Positions 39,617-49,313 of a DNA stretch of 50,612 bases are shown here, in pieces. The notes under the pieces are model-generated. The model saw nothing but the letters and a program-made list of their open reading frames with translations, ran no database searches and had not been told where the DNA came from. The stretch spans positions 1 to 50,612 of the forward strand of contig NZ_QRCU01000073.1 of the NCBI RefSeq assembly GCF_003369445.1, read 5' to 3'. Within the stretch, counting starts at the first letter, position 1. Every line of letters begins with the position of its first letter. The stretch comes from Arthrobacter silvisoli (lineage in GTDB: Bacteria; Actinomycetota; Actinomycetes; Actinomycetales; Micrococcaceae). The position numbers and the translations under genes were made by a program.

Positions 39617-39693
39617 GGCGTGGCTCCTGACGGCATTGTGCGGGGCAGTTTGGTGGGTGCCGGGCCGGGGCCCGGTGGGTACGGGGGCGGGGT

Positions 39694-40860
39694 TCACGCC
39701 ACTCCCAATTGGTTCCACAGGACCATCACCGCGGCGCCGCGCAGGACGATGTCCTGTGGGTCCTCGGCCAGCCGGACGGTGACCGGCTGGGGGTCCTGGT
39801 GCAGCAGCCGGGCAAGCAGGGTCCGCTGCACGGCATCGAGCAGCGGACCTCCCAGCAGGTGGCGGGGTCCGCTGAGGACCACTTCCGCCAGATCGAGGAC
39901 GCCCACCACGGGGGCGAGGGCGATGGCGAGCCGTTCGCCCGCTTCCTGGTAAACGACGGCGGTGGCGGCCTTCGGATCGTCGCCCGCCGCTGCTACGGCC
40001 AGGGCGCGTTCCAGGCTGGGGACCGACATCCAGGTTTCGAGGCAGCCGGTGCGGCCGCAGACGCAGAGCGTTCCGGGGTCCGTTCCGACCGTCACGTGGC
40101 CGATTTCGCCGGCCGCCGAATGGGCGCCGCGGGCACGCCGTCCCCCGACAATGACGCCGGAGCCTACACCGCGGCCGATCTTGATGAGGATTTCGTCGTC
40201 GCAGCCGCCGCCGAAGGTGTGGTCCGCGTGGACCGCGGCGTCGGCGTCGTTGGAAACCAGGGTGGGCAGGCCGGTGTGCTGCTCCAGCAGCTCCCGCACA
40301 GGCACCTCGCTCCAGCCGAGGTTGGGGGCGGTGAGGACGACGCCGTCGCCGCTGACGATGCCGGGGGTCCCGACGCCGATGCCCAGGAGCGGCGCGGTGG
40401 CGCGGGCCGCGGTTTCGGCGACGAGTTCCAGGACCTGTTCGACGACGGCCTGCCCGGTGGCGGCTTGCCCGGTGGCGTTGCCGACCGGCCGTTCCAGCCT
40501 CTCGAGGATGTTGCCGTCCAGGTCGAGGACGGCGGCGCGGAGGGCGGTTTCACCGGAGAGGTCCACGCCGATGACCTGCAGGCCCTGGCGGTTGATGTCC
40601 ACGAGGATGGCGGGTTTGCCGGGGCGGACCTCGCCGGACTGGCCGAGCTCGACTACATGGCCGCGGTCCAGGAGGTCCGAGACCAAATCCGAGACGGTCA
40701 CGCGGGTCAGTCCCAAGGTGCGGGAGAGCTCGGCACGGCTCATGGCGCCGTCGGCGTGGAGGGTGCGGCGGACGAGCGAGAGGTTGTTCGCGCGCCCGTC
40801 CGAGGGGAGGGTGGCGGCGCCGGTCCGTTTGCTGTGACCCCGGTCTCGTACGCTTGGCAT
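39694..40860 (-). CDS. ROK-family transcriptional regulator (NagC-like)
   Basis: The N-terminal winged helix (SRAELSRTLGLTRVTVSDLV) leads to a ROK domain. The ROK domain has GVDLSGETALRAAVLDLDGN, GIGVGTPGIVSGDG, the IGRGVGSGVIVGG segment, and the Cys/His zinc motif GEIGHVTVGTDPGTLCVCG then RTGCLE. ROK repressors sense sugar phosphates; here the sugar is probably GlcNAc-6P from context. The gene heads the nagZ-nagB operon, and its operator is visible just upstream. Confidence 0.9.
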   Translation of the reverse strand: MPSVRDRGHSKRTGAATLPSDGRANNLSLVRRTLHADGAMSRAELSRTLGLTRVTVSDLVSDLLDRGHVVELGQSGEVRPGKPAILVDINRQGLQVIGVDLSGETALRAAVLDLDGNILERLERPVGNATGQAATGQAVVEQVLELVAETAARATAPLLGIGVGTPGIVSGDGVVLTAPNLGWSEVPVRELLEQHTGLPTLVSNDADAAVHADHTFGGGCDDEILIKIGRGVGSGVIVGGRRARGAHSAAGEIGHVTVGTDPGTLCVCGRTGCLETWMSVPSLERALAVAAAGDDPKAATAVVYQEAGERLAIALAPVVGVLDLAEVVLSGPRHLLGGPLLDAVQRTLLARLLHQDPQPVTVRLAEDPQDIVLRGAAVMVLWNQLGVA

Positions 40861-40864
40861 GGAA

Positions 40865-40896
40865 GTTAGTTAACTCTACTAACAATCAAAGGTCAA
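40865..40896 (-). promoter_or_regulatory. leaderless promoter with ROK operator
   Basis: Reverse-strand TTGACC (40896-40891) and TTAACT (40873-40868) are 17 bp apart. The ATG at 40860 starts seven bases later, so the mRNA is leaderless. The -10 is covered by the inverted repeat GTTAGT-N7-ACTAAC (40865-40883), which is the likely operator for autoregulation. Confidence 0.65.
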
Positions 40897-41256
40897 GAGG
40901 TGTGGGAGTGGTTCGGGGTCGTTCGTGGGTGCCGGGCCGGTTGTGGGCGGGGGTGCGGGCGCGACGGCGGTCCGGGGCATGGTGCGCGGCGCGGGGCTGC
41001 TTCGGCGACGCTGCCCGGCGGAGGTGCGTAACCGCCGTCGGCCGCTCCCGTGGTTCCGCCCGTTCAAATGTGGAGTGCCCGCTCAAATTTGAGCGGGCAA
41101 ACAACGTTTCCGGAGGCGGAAGCGTCGGGACCGGCGGAGGCTGCCCGGCCGGAGGTGCGCAACCGCCGTCGGCCGCTCCCGTGGTTCCGACCCTTCAGCC
41201 TGGTGCCGCCTGGCTTTGCAGCACGAACTCGCGCACCCGGCACTCGGTCCGGGCAC
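40897..41256. repeat. intergenic direct repeats and a 22-bp palindrome
   Basis: A segment of about 55 bp occurs at 41012-41066 and again at 41142-41197 (TGCCCGGC..GGAGGTGCG, CCGCCGTCGGCCGCTCCCGT). Between them lies a perfect 22-bp palindrome (41077-41098), centred on CAAATTTG. No gene is supported in this 360-bp gap. Confidence 0.8.
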
Positions 41257-42660
41257 TCACCGCTCAGGTACGACGGCGATGGCCATGTCCTCCGGTGCCT
41301 TCACCGGGAGGATCACAAGGAGCCCCGCCAGCAGCACCACCATGATCCCGAGGATTCCCCAGCGCTGCGCTTCGCCGGCCGCCACGAGCGGGGTGGCGAC
41401 GGTAATGCAGAGCGTGAACAGGGCGGGCGCAAGGAAGCTGACCGCGCGCCCCGTGGTGGCGTACAGGCCGAAGAGTTCGCCGGATTCCCCGTCGGGTGCC
41501 AGCCGGGCAAGATAGGCGCGGGATGACGCCTGGGCCGGGCCCACGAACAGGCACAGCAAGAGGCCGAACGTCCAGAAGGTGCTGCCCCCGCTCCATGCAG
41601 CGCCAAAGAAGGTGTACCTGCCATTGCCGAGGACCAGGATCACGGTGCCGGCAAGCAGCAGCCCGATCAGCGAAATGATGATGACGGCCTTGGGCCCGAT
41701 CCGGTCGTCCAGGAGCCCGCCGATGATCGCGCCCACGGCCGCCACGATGTTGCCGAAGATGGCGAAGAAGATGACGTCCTTGAGTTCGAAGCCGAAGGTG
41801 CCCGCGGCGATAACCCCGCCGAAGGTGAAGACGGCGGCCAGGCCGTCGCGGAAGATGGCGCTGGCGAGGAGGAAGTAGATGGTGTGCGGGCTGGTCTTGT
41901 AGATGGCCCCGATCCTGCGGAACAGCAGCCGGTAGGACGCCAGGAATCCGAGCCGCGCCTGGGCAGGCCGGGCGGGCAGTTCGGGGACGGCGAACAGCAC
42001 GGGCAGCGCAAAGATGAAGAACCACAGCGCCGAGAACACGGCCACCAGCCGGATGTTCAGCCCGTCGGCGGTCTGCGCGCCGAACCAGTCGAAGGACGGT
42101 TGGACGAACAACTGCAGCACGGCCAGCAGGGCTACGATCCCGCCCAGGTACCCCATGCCCCAGCCGAAGCCGCTCACCTTCCCGATGTTGGCCGGTGTCG
42201 AGATCTGCGCGAGCATCGCGTTGTAGTTGACCCCGGCGAACTCGAAGAACACATTGCCGAGCGCGATCAGGGTGACGCCAAGCAGTAGGAATTCCGGGCG
42301 CGGGAAGACGAAGAAGCACAGCCCGGTCAGCACCGCGACGAGCGCGGTATTGACGCCCAGCCACAGCTTGCGCCGCCCGCCGGCGTCGGAACGCTGGCCC
42401 GTGACCGGAGCGAGCAGCGCGATCGCCGCGCCCGCGATGGCCAGTGCGGCACCCAGGGCCGCCGATGCCGCGTCCTCGCCGCCAAAGGCCTTGGACGTGA
42501 GGTAGACGGTGAAGACGAAGGTGGTCATGACGGCGTTGAAGGCAGCCGATCCCCAGTCCCAGGAGGCCCAGGCGAGGATGCGGCCCTTGGTGGAGGCGGT
42601 GGTGCCTGCGGCCAGTTCCGAGGCCGGGCGGGGAGTGTCGGGAACCGCTGTGGTGTCCAT
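41257..42660 (-). CDS. MFS transporter, UMF1 (Atg22-like) type
   Basis: The 467-aa protein has about 12 helices and the UMF1 features: WASWDWGSAAFNAVMTTFVF, the GQRSDAGGRRKLWL loop and a long central section. The substrate is unknown; fungal relatives export amino acids from vacuoles. The ATG at 42660 has no site, but TAGCAT sits seven bases upstream, so it may be leaderless. It is divergent from mrpA. Confidence 0.85.
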   Translation of the reverse strand: MDTTAVPDTPRPASELAAGTTASTKGRILAWASWDWGSAAFNAVMTTFVFTVYLTSKAFGGEDAASAALGAALAIAGAAIALLAPVTGQRSDAGGRRKLWLGVNTALVAVLTGLCFFVFPRPEFLLLGVTLIALGNVFFEFAGVNYNAMLAQISTPANIGKVSGFGWGMGYLGGIVALLAVLQLFVQPSFDWFGAQTADGLNIRLVAVFSALWFFIFALPVLFAVPELPARPAQARLGFLASYRLLFRRIGAIYKTSPHTIYFLLASAIFRDGLAAVFTFGGVIAAGTFGFELKDVIFFAIFGNIVAAVGAIIGGLLDDRIGPKAVIIISLIGLLLAGTVILVLGNGRYTFFGAAWSGGSTFWTFGLLLCLFVGPAQASSRAYLARLAPDGESGELFGLYATTGRAVSFLAPALFTLCITVATPLVAAGEAQRWGILGIMVVLLAGLLVILPVKAPEDMAIAVVPER

Positions 42661-42797
42661 GGTGTGAATGCTATCGGCAGCGGGTACGGGAAACCTGGTT
42701 GTCACACCCGATTGATAAACTGTTGGAACCGAACCCAAAGTATGACCGCCGGCTCCAACTCTTTGACAACTTTCATCCTGATTTAGCGGAGATAACA

Positions 42798-45700
42798 GTG
42801 ATCACAGTCCTTGCCGTGACCTTTGCAGCGGCTGCTGTGGCGCCTTGGATCTTCCGGAAAATCGGGCGGAGCGCCTTCTACGTGCTGGCGGCGGTTCCCG
42901 CGGGGTCCCTGGTGTGGCTGGTAGCGCAGTACGGGCTGGTCTACCCGGGCGGCAGCCCCACCGGCGGCTTCATTGAGGAAAGCCTCCCGTGGATTCCCGA
43001 GCTCAAGCTCGAATTCGCTTTCCGCATGGATGTGCTGTCCTGGGTGATGTCCCTGCTGGTCCTCGGCGTCGGCACCCTCGTGCTGGTCTACTGCGCCCGG
43101 TACTTCAAGGACAAGGACGATTACCTCGGCGGCTTCGGCGCCCAGCTCCTGGCCTTCGCCGGCGCCATGTTCGGCCTGGTCACCGCGGACGACCTCCTGA
43201 TGATGTTCATCTTCTGGGAGCTCACCACCGTCCTGTCCTACCTGCTGATCGGCTACGCCCGGACCCGCCTCTCTGCGCGCCGCTCGGCCCTCCAAGCCCT
43301 CGTCGTCACCACCGCCGGCGGCCTGGCGATGCTCATCGGCCTCATCATCCTCGGCCAGTCCGCGGAGACCTACCGCATGTCCGCGATCCTCGCAGGCACG
43401 GAAGAACTCTTCGCCGGGCCCGCCCAGGGCGCGGTGACTGCCGCGGTCGTCCTGATCCTGGCCGGCGCCGTCACGAAGTCCGCGCTGCTTCCCTTCCACT
43501 TCTGGCTCCCCGGGGCCATGGCCGCCCCCACCCCGGTGAGCGCGTACCTGCACGCCGCCGCCATGGTGAAGGCCGGCATCTACATCGTGGCCCGCATGGC
43601 GCCCGGCTTCAGCGAAAGCCCGGCCTGGCTGCCCCTGGTGCTCGGCCTGGGCCTGGGCACCATGCTGCTGGGCGGGTACCGGGCGCTGCGGCAGACGGAT
43701 ATCAAGCTCATCCTGGCCTATGGCACCGTCAGCCAGCTCGGCTTTCTCACCATGGTGGTGGGCCTTGGCCGCCCCGACGCCGCGCTGGCCGGCCTCGCCT
43801 TGCTGCTGGCCCACGGTCTGTTCAAGGCGGCCCTGTTCCTGGTGGTGGGCATCATCGACCACCAGTCCGGAACCCGCGACATCCGCCAGCTCTCGGGCGT
43901 CTACAAGTCCTCGCGCGCCCTCGCGGTGGTCGCCGGCCTGGCCGCGGCGTCCATGGCGGGAGTGCCCCCGCTGGCTGGATTCGTGGCGAAGGAATCCGTG
44001 TTCGAGTCCTTCGTGCATTACAGCGGCGACCCCGCATCGGGGGCCTGGGGCATGGTGCTGTTGATCGGCCTGGTGCTCGGGTCCGTGCTGACCTTCGCGT
44101 ACAGCGCCCGGTTCATGTGGGGTGCCTTCGCCAGCAAGCCCGGCGTGGAACGGACCCCGTTCAAAGCCATCCGGCTGTCCTTCCTGGCCGCGCCGGCCAT
44201 CCTGAGCCTGCTCAGCGTCGCCTATGGCCTGTGGCCGGCCCCGGCGGACAATTGGATCCAGCCGTACGCTGCGCTTTTCGCTGGGCCAGGGCACGACGCC
44301 GGCGCGGGGCACCTTGCGCTGTGGCACGGCCTCACGCCCGCGCTGGGCCTGACCGCCGTCACCTTCGCGGCCGGCCTCGCCATGTTTTACTGGCGCAACG
44401 CCGTCGCCCGGGCCCAAAGCCGGGTCCCGGACTGGGTGGACGGCGACCGCGCCTACCAGCGCACCATCGGCGCCCTGGACGACGTCGCGGTATGGGTCAC
44501 CGGCCGCACCCAGCGCGGTTCCCTCTACTTCTACCTGGCGGTGATCCTCACCGTCGCGTTCGCGGTGCCGCTGAGCGTGCTGCTGGTCTCCAATAAGCCC
44601 CTCCCCGGCGGGCTCTACATCGTGGACCCGAATTCGCCGCTGCAGTTGGTCGCCGCGGCGGGCATCATCGCCGGAGCCCTGGCCGCGGTGCGTGCCAACA
44701 AGCGGTTCCTCGCGGTCCTGATGGTCTCGGTGACCGGCTACGGCATCGCCCTGATGTTCGCGCTGCAGGGCGCCCCGGACCTCGCCCTGACCCAGATGCT
44801 GGTGGAAACCATCATCCTGGTGGCCTTCGTCCTGGCCATGCGCAGCCTGCCCGCCGCGCTGCGCGACCGTACGGGCGGCAGGCTCCGTGTGGTCCGCATC
44901 ATCATCGGCGCCGCGTTCGGCGTGACCATGATCTTCGTGGCCATCTACGCCATGGGCGCCAGGGTCGCGGACCCCGTGTCCCTGGCCTTCCCCCAGTTGG
45001 CCTATGAAGGCGGCGGCGGGCTCAACGTGGTCAACGTGACCCTCGTGGACATCCGGGCCTGGGACACCTTCGGCGAGATCTCGGTGCTGGCCGTGGCCGC
45101 CACCGGCGTGGCCAGCCTGATCTTCATCCGCAGCCGCGGCGAACGGATCAACCGGGCGGCCGCCATGCCGGAAGGCACCGTGGGGCGCCGCACCGCCGTC
45201 GGGAATGACTCCAGGGAGCACGCCTCCCTGCATGTGGCCCGCCGCTTCGCCGGCAAGGCCGGGGACCCCTGGCTGGTGGCCGGCCGCACGCTGGCTCCCG
45301 AGCGGCGTTCGATCATCTTCGAAGTGGTCACCCGGCTGATCTTCCACTCGATGATCATCTTCTCGGTGTACCTGCTGCTCGCCGGGCACAACCTTCCCGG
45401 AGGCGGCTTCGCGGGCGGCCTGATGGCCGGGCTCGCCCTGACGGTCCGCTACCTCGCCGGCGGGCGCTTCGAACTGCGCGAGGCCGCGCCGATCAGCGCC
45501 GGCATGCTGCTTGGCACGGGCCTTGCCCTGGCCGCACTGACCGGATTGGTGCCGCTGTTCCTCGGCGGGCAGGTCTTCCAAAGCGCCATCATCGGGTTCT
45601 GGCTCCCGGTCTTCGGGGACATCAAATTCGTCACGTCCACGCTCTTCGACATCGGAGTGTACCTCGTGGTGGTCGGCCTGGCCCTGGACGTGCTGCGCAG

Positions 45701-45854
45701 CCTGGGGGCCGAGATCGACGAACACTTCGAAGAAGCGGCCGCCCCGGCCGGTGCCGCACAAGCAGCAGCACAAGTAGAAGCACAAGAAGCTGCCGCACAA
45801 GAAGAAGCACAAGAAGCAGTCCTGGCGGCCGGAAGCGAAAGGGACAACGCATGA
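42798..45854 (+). CDS. mrpA: Mrp Na+/H+ antiporter subunit A fused to subunit B
   Basis: About 1018 aa. The first part is the NuoL-like MrpA (FIFWELTTVLSYLLIGYART; LPFHFWLPGAMAAPTPVSAY; LKLILAYGTVSQLGF-like motif). The C-terminal section from about 830 is MrpB (TRLIFHSMIIFSVYLLLAGH; NLPGGGFAGGLMAGLALTV). This fusion is the usual actinobacterial form. It ends in a low-complexity Ala/Gln/Glu tail. The GTG at 42798 has GGAG six bases upstream; a TTG at 42699 would add an odd charged start. It overlaps mrpC by 4 bp. Confidence 0.92.
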   Translation: MITVLAVTFAAAAVAPWIFRKIGRSAFYVLAAVPAGSLVWLVAQYGLVYPGGSPTGGFIEESLPWIPELKLEFAFRMDVLSWVMSLLVLGVGTLVLVYCARYFKDKDDYLGGFGAQLLAFAGAMFGLVTADDLLMMFIFWELTTVLSYLLIGYARTRLSARRSALQALVVTTAGGLAMLIGLIILGQSAETYRMSAILAGTEELFAGPAQGAVTAAVVLILAGAVTKSALLPFHFWLPGAMAAPTPVSAYLHAAAMVKAGIYIVARMAPGFSESPAWLPLVLGLGLGTMLLGGYRALRQTDIKLILAYGTVSQLGFLTMVVGLGRPDAALAGLALLLAHGLFKAALFLVVGIIDHQSGTRDIRQLSGVYKSSRALAVVAGLAAASMAGVPPLAGFVAKESVFESFVHYSGDPASGAWGMVLLIGLVLGSVLTFAYSARFMWGAFASKPGVERTPFKAIRLSFLAAPAILSLLSVAYGLWPAPADNWIQPYAALFAGPGHDAGAGHLALWHGLTPALGLTAVTFAAGLAMFYWRNAVARAQSRVPDWVDGDRAYQRTIGALDDVAVWVTGRTQRGSLYFYLAVILTVAFAVPLSVLLVSNKPLPGGLYIVDPNSPLQLVAAAGIIAGALAAVRANKRFLAVLMVSVTGYGIALMFALQGAPDLALTQMLVETIILVAFVLAMRSLPAALRDRTGGRLRVVRIIIGAAFGVTMIFVAIYAMGARVADPVSLAFPQLAYEGGGGLNVVNVTLVDIRAWDTFGEISVLAVAATGVASLIFIRSRGERINRAAAMPEGTVGRRTAVGNDSREHASLHVARRFAGKAGDPWLVAGRTLAPERRSIIFEVVTRLIFHSMIIFSVYLLLAGHNLPGGGFAGGLMAGLALTVRYLAGGRFELREAAPISAGMLLGTGLALAALTGLVPLFLGGQVFQSAIIGFWLPVFGDIKFVTSTLFDIGVYLVVVGLALDVLRSLGAEIDEHFEEAAAPAGAAQAAAQVEAQEAAAQEEAQEAVLAAGSERDNA

Positions 45855-46372
45855 GCGTCAATCTGACCCTTTTGCTGGTCATGGGGGTGCTGTATGCCTG
45901 CGGGATCTACTTGATCCTGGAACGCAGCCTCACCCGGGTGCTGCTCGGGCTGGTCCTGCTGGCCAACGCCACCAACCTGCTGATCCTGGCCACGGGCGGC
46001 TACGCGGGCCTGGCGCCGTTCTTCAGCAAGGGCACCGACTCCGGGGATTACAACGACCCGCTGCCGCAGGCCCTGATCCTGACGTCGATCGTGATTTCCT
46101 TCGCCGTCACCGCGTTCATGCTCGGCATCATCTACCGCACGTGGGCCCTCGCCCGCCAAGACGACATCCAGGACGACGCCGAGGACCGCCGCGTGGCCAA
46201 GACCCCGAGCTTCGACGCCGAGGACGACGCCGAAGTGCCCCAGGAAACCTCCGAGTTCCCGCTCGCCGCGATCGCCGCCGGCCACACGCCCGACCATCCG
46301 GAAGCGGCTGACCATCCCGGACTGGCGGGAAGCACGCCACTGAACGACGACGAAGGAGGAGGACCGCGATGA
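45851..46372 (+). CDS. mrpC: Mrp antiporter subunit C
   Basis: The 173-aa NuoK-like protein reads GVLYACGIYLILERSLTRVL, then LGLVLLANATNLLIL, with LILTSIVISFAVTAFMLGI at the end of the helices. An extra hydrophilic tail of about 65 residues is longer than usual. It overlaps both neighbours by 4 bp. Confidence 0.93.
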   Translation: MSVNLTLLLVMGVLYACGIYLILERSLTRVLLGLVLLANATNLLILATGGYAGLAPFFSKGTDSGDYNDPLPQALILTSIVISFAVTAFMLGIIYRTWALARQDDIQDDAEDRRVAKTPSFDAEDDAEVPQETSEFPLAAIAAGHTPDHPEAADHPGLAGSTPLNDDEGGGPR

Positions 46373-47964
46373 ACGCAGCAAGCCTGGCGCCGCTCGCCGT
46401 CGTCCTTCCCATCCTCGGCGCCGCCCTCACCTTCGCGCTCAACCGCAATCCGGTGGCCCAGCGCATGGTCAGCATCGGCCTGCTCGCCCTGACGCTGCTG
46501 CTGGAATGCTGGCTCCTGGCCGCCGTCTGGACCACGGGAACCTCCTCCGTGACCCTGGGCGGCTGGCTGCCGCCGTTCGGCGTGGTGATGGTCGTGGACC
46601 AGTTCTCCTCGCTGATGCTGGTGGTGTCCTCCGTGGTCAGCCTCGCCGTGCTCGTCTACGCCACCGGGCAGGGCATGGCCGACGGCGACCAGGAAGCCCC
46701 CGTTTCGATCTTCCACCCCACGTACCTGATCCTGGTGGCAGGGGTGTCCAACGCCTTCCTCACCGGCGACCTCTTCAACCTCTACGTGGGCTTCGAGATC
46801 CTGCTGACGGCAAGCTACGTGCTGATGACCCTGGGCGGCACAGGCCCGCGGATCCGGGCCGGGGTGACCTACGTGGTGGTGTCCGTGGTGTCGTCGGTGC
46901 TGTTCCTGATCGCGATCGCCATGATCTACGGCGCCACCGGGACCATCACCATGGCCGACCTCGCCGTGAAGCTCGCCGAACTGGATCCCGCCACAAGGAA
47001 CCTGCTGCACGTGATGCTGCTGGTGGCTTTCGGCATCAAGGCCGCCGTGTTCCCGCTGTCCTTCTGGCTGCCGGACTCCTACCCCACGGCCCCGGCACCT
47101 GTCACGGCCGTGTTCGCCGGCCTGCTCACCAAGGTGGGCGTTTACGCGATGGTGCGCACGGAGACGCTGCTGTTCCCGGGCGACACCCTCAACACCCCGC
47201 TGATGGTGGTGGCCCTGCTGACCATGGTGGTGGGCATCCTGGGTGCCCTGGCCCAGAGCGACATCAAACGTCTGCTGTCCTTCACCTTGGTCAGCCACAT
47301 CGGCTACATGGTGTTCGGCCTGGCCATGTCCTCCGTGACCGGGCTGGCCGCTGCCGTCTTCTACGTGGCCCACCACATCACCGTGCAGACCAGCCTCTTC
47401 CTGGTCACGGGCCTGATCGAACGGCGCGGCGGCAGCTCCTCCATGGACCGGCTGGGCGGCCTGGCCAAACTGTCCCCGATGCTGGCCCTGCTCTTCTTCG
47501 TCCCGGCCATGAATCTGGCCGGCATCCCGCCGTTCTCCGGGTTCCTGGGCAAAGTGGGGCTCATGCAGGCCGGCATGGAACTGGGCACGCCCTTGGCCAT
47601 CACCCTCGTGGCGGGCGGCGTACTGACCAGCCTGCTCACCCTGCTGGCGATCGCCCGCGTCTGGAACCGCGCCTTCTGGCGCAAACCGGACGACGCCGAG
47701 TACCCGGATCCCGTGCTGAAGGACACCGCCGCAGTGGGCCTGCTTCCCCGCACGATGGTGGGTTCGACGGCAGCCCTGGTGGTATTCGGCGTCGCGCTCA
47801 CGGTGTTCGCCGGGCCGCTGTTCCAGCTCGCCGGGAACTCGGCGGAACAGATGCTCGACCGCACCGCCTACATCCAGTCCGTGCTGGGCGGGGACGCCAT
47901 CGTGCCGGGCAAGGCCGCGCCGGGCACTGATTCCGGCCCGAGCCTGCAGGGAGGCGCGAAATGA
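46369..47964 (+). CDS. mrpD: Mrp antiporter subunit D
   Basis: The 531-aa NuoN/L-like protein has the conserved charged helices: FNLYVGFEILLTASYVLM, FGIKAAVFPLSFWLPDSYPT and LAQSDIKRLLSFTLVSHIGY. It probably forms a proton path with MrpA. It overlaps mrpC and mrpE by 4 bp each. Confidence 0.93.
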   Translation: MNAASLAPLAVVLPILGAALTFALNRNPVAQRMVSIGLLALTLLLECWLLAAVWTTGTSSVTLGGWLPPFGVVMVVDQFSSLMLVVSSVVSLAVLVYATGQGMADGDQEAPVSIFHPTYLILVAGVSNAFLTGDLFNLYVGFEILLTASYVLMTLGGTGPRIRAGVTYVVVSVVSSVLFLIAIAMIYGATGTITMADLAVKLAELDPATRNLLHVMLLVAFGIKAAVFPLSFWLPDSYPTAPAPVTAVFAGLLTKVGVYAMVRTETLLFPGDTLNTPLMVVALLTMVVGILGALAQSDIKRLLSFTLVSHIGYMVFGLAMSSVTGLAAAVFYVAHHITVQTSLFLVTGLIERRGGSSSMDRLGGLAKLSPMLALLFFVPAMNLAGIPPFSGFLGKVGLMQAGMELGTPLAITLVAGGVLTSLLTLLAIARVWNRAFWRKPDDAEYPDPVLKDTAAVGLLPRTMVGSTAALVVFGVALTVFAGPLFQLAGNSAEQMLDRTAYIQSVLGGDAIVPGKAAPGTDSGPSLQGGAK

Positions 47965-48536
47965 GCCGCAAACCGATCTCCCTGCGTACCGAGCTGCCCC
48001 TGCTGATCTGGCTTGTCATCGTCTGGGGTGCGCTGTGGCGGGACTTCAGCCCCGGCAACCTCCTGTTCGGGGCCCTGATCGCCCTGGTGGTTGCCAGGAT
48101 CTTCTACCTGCCCCCCGTGGAACTGAGCGGCCGGTTCAACGTGCTGCGCGCCGTCCCCTTCGCCCTGGTGTTCCTCGCCAAAGTGGTGGCAGCGAGCTTC
48201 CAGGTCATCTTCCTGGCGGTGGTCAAAGGACCGAAGGTGGTCAACGCCGTCGTCGAGGTGCCGCTCAGGAGCCATTCGGACCTCATGGTGACCGCCACCG
48301 GGCACGTGCTGTCCCTGATCCCGGGCTCCCTGGTGGTGGAGGTTGACCGTTCGACATCCACGCTCTACATCCACGGCCTGGACATCCGTGATGAGGCGGA
48401 CGCCGCCGGACTCCGCAAGGAGGTCCAGGACACCGAGGCCGGGCTGATCAGGATCATGGGCACCAAGGCCGAGCTGGCGGCGCTTGAGGCCGAAACCGCG
48501 CCGCCACGCGCAGCCACGAAGGGAGAGACGCCGTGA
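47961..48536 (+). CDS. mrpE: Mrp antiporter subunit E
   Basis: The 191-aa protein has helices followed by the MrpE soluble part: VVKGPKVVNAVVEVPLRSHS, LMVTATGHVLSLIPGSLVVE, and TSTLYIHGLDIRD. It overlaps mrpD and mrpF by 4 bp. Confidence 0.92.
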   Translation: MSRKPISLRTELPLLIWLVIVWGALWRDFSPGNLLFGALIALVVARIFYLPPVELSGRFNVLRAVPFALVFLAKVVAASFQVIFLAVVKGPKVVNAVVEVPLRSHSDLMVTATGHVLSLIPGSLVVEVDRSTSTLYIHGLDIRDEADAAGLRKEVQDTEAGLIRIMGTKAELAALEAETAPPRAATKGETP

Positions 48537-48811
48537 AGGATGTTGTGTTGATCGTGACGGCGGTGGTCCTCACCGTGGCCGCCGCGGGGGCGATCGTGCG
48601 GATCGCCGTCGGACCGTCACTGCTGGACCGGGTACTGGCCTCGGACGTGCTGCTGGGGATCGTGGGCGCCGCGCTCGCCATCGACATGGCCGTCAACCGG
48701 CACCTGAACAACCTGTTCCTGCTGGTGGCGCTGACGCTGATCGGCTTCATCGGCTCGGTGACCGTGGCCCGCTTCGTGGCCGACCGGAGGGGGCAGGCCA
48801 ATGACTCCTGA
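48533..48811 (+). CDS. mrpF: Mrp antiporter subunit F
   Basis: The 92-aa protein has three helices with the family pattern VRIAVGPSLLDRVLASDVL, then HLNNLFLLVALTLIGFIGS. It overlaps mrpE by 4 bp and mrpG by 11 bp. Confidence 0.92.
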   Translation: MKDVVLIVTAVVLTVAAAGAIVRIAVGPSLLDRVLASDVLLGIVGAALAIDMAVNRHLNNLFLLVALTLIGFIGSVTVARFVADRRGQANDS

Positions 48812-49313
48812 TGCGGGCGGCGTGGACGCCGTGATCGATGCCCTGACGGCTGTGTTCCTGGTGCTTGGGGCGCTGATGTCGCTCACCGCGACGATCGGCC
48901 TTCTGCGCTTCCCTGACCTGATGAGCCGCATGCACGCCGCCACCAAGCCCCAGGTGCTGGGCCTGTTCCTGCTGCTCGTGGCGATCGGCCTGCAGATGCG
49001 CCAATGGTGGGTGTGGCCGGTGCTGGTGGTGGCCTGGATCTTCCAACTGCTCACCGTGCCCGTGTCCGCGCACATGGTGGGCCGCGCCGGTTACCGCACC
49101 AAGCACCTGCATCCGGAACTGCTCAGCGTGGACGAGCTCGAGGCCGTGGTGCGGCGCTCAGCAAATGACCCGGGCGAACCCGGTTCCGCCGTGGAGCTAG
49201 ACAATGTCCTGGGTCTTGGCGAAACGGGTGATGGCGCGCTGCGTGGCACGGCTGGTCAGAACCTGGATGATCGCGGTGACGGACGAGGAGACCAAGGCGA
49301 AAGCAAGGGCTGA
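48801..49313 (+). CDS. mrpG: Mrp antiporter subunit G with extended tail
   Basis: The 170-aa protein begins with the MrpG core: LVLGALMSLTATIGLLRFPD, LMSRMHAATKPQVLGLFLLL, and VPVSAHMVGRAGYRTK. The last 40 or so residues are Gly/Asp-rich and lie antisense to the DUF4235 gene. This overlap of 117 bp is unusual for two real genes. The tail may be run-on reading past an ancestral stop. Confidence 0.9.
   Translation: MTPDAGGVDAVIDALTAVFLVLGALMSLTATIGLLRFPDLMSRMHAATKPQVLGLFLLLVAIGLQMRQWWVWPVLVVAWIFQLLTVPVSAHMVGRAGYRTKHLHPELLSVDELEAVVRRSANDPGEPGSAVELDNVLGLGETGDGALRGTAGQNLDDRGDGRGDQGESKG

Noticed and set aside
42783..45812. 1009-codon reverse frame across mrpA
   Set aside because: High GC keeps stop codons rare on the opposite strand; the forward frame encodes a recognisable MrpA-B and the reverse protein is His/Gln/Gly-rich noise.
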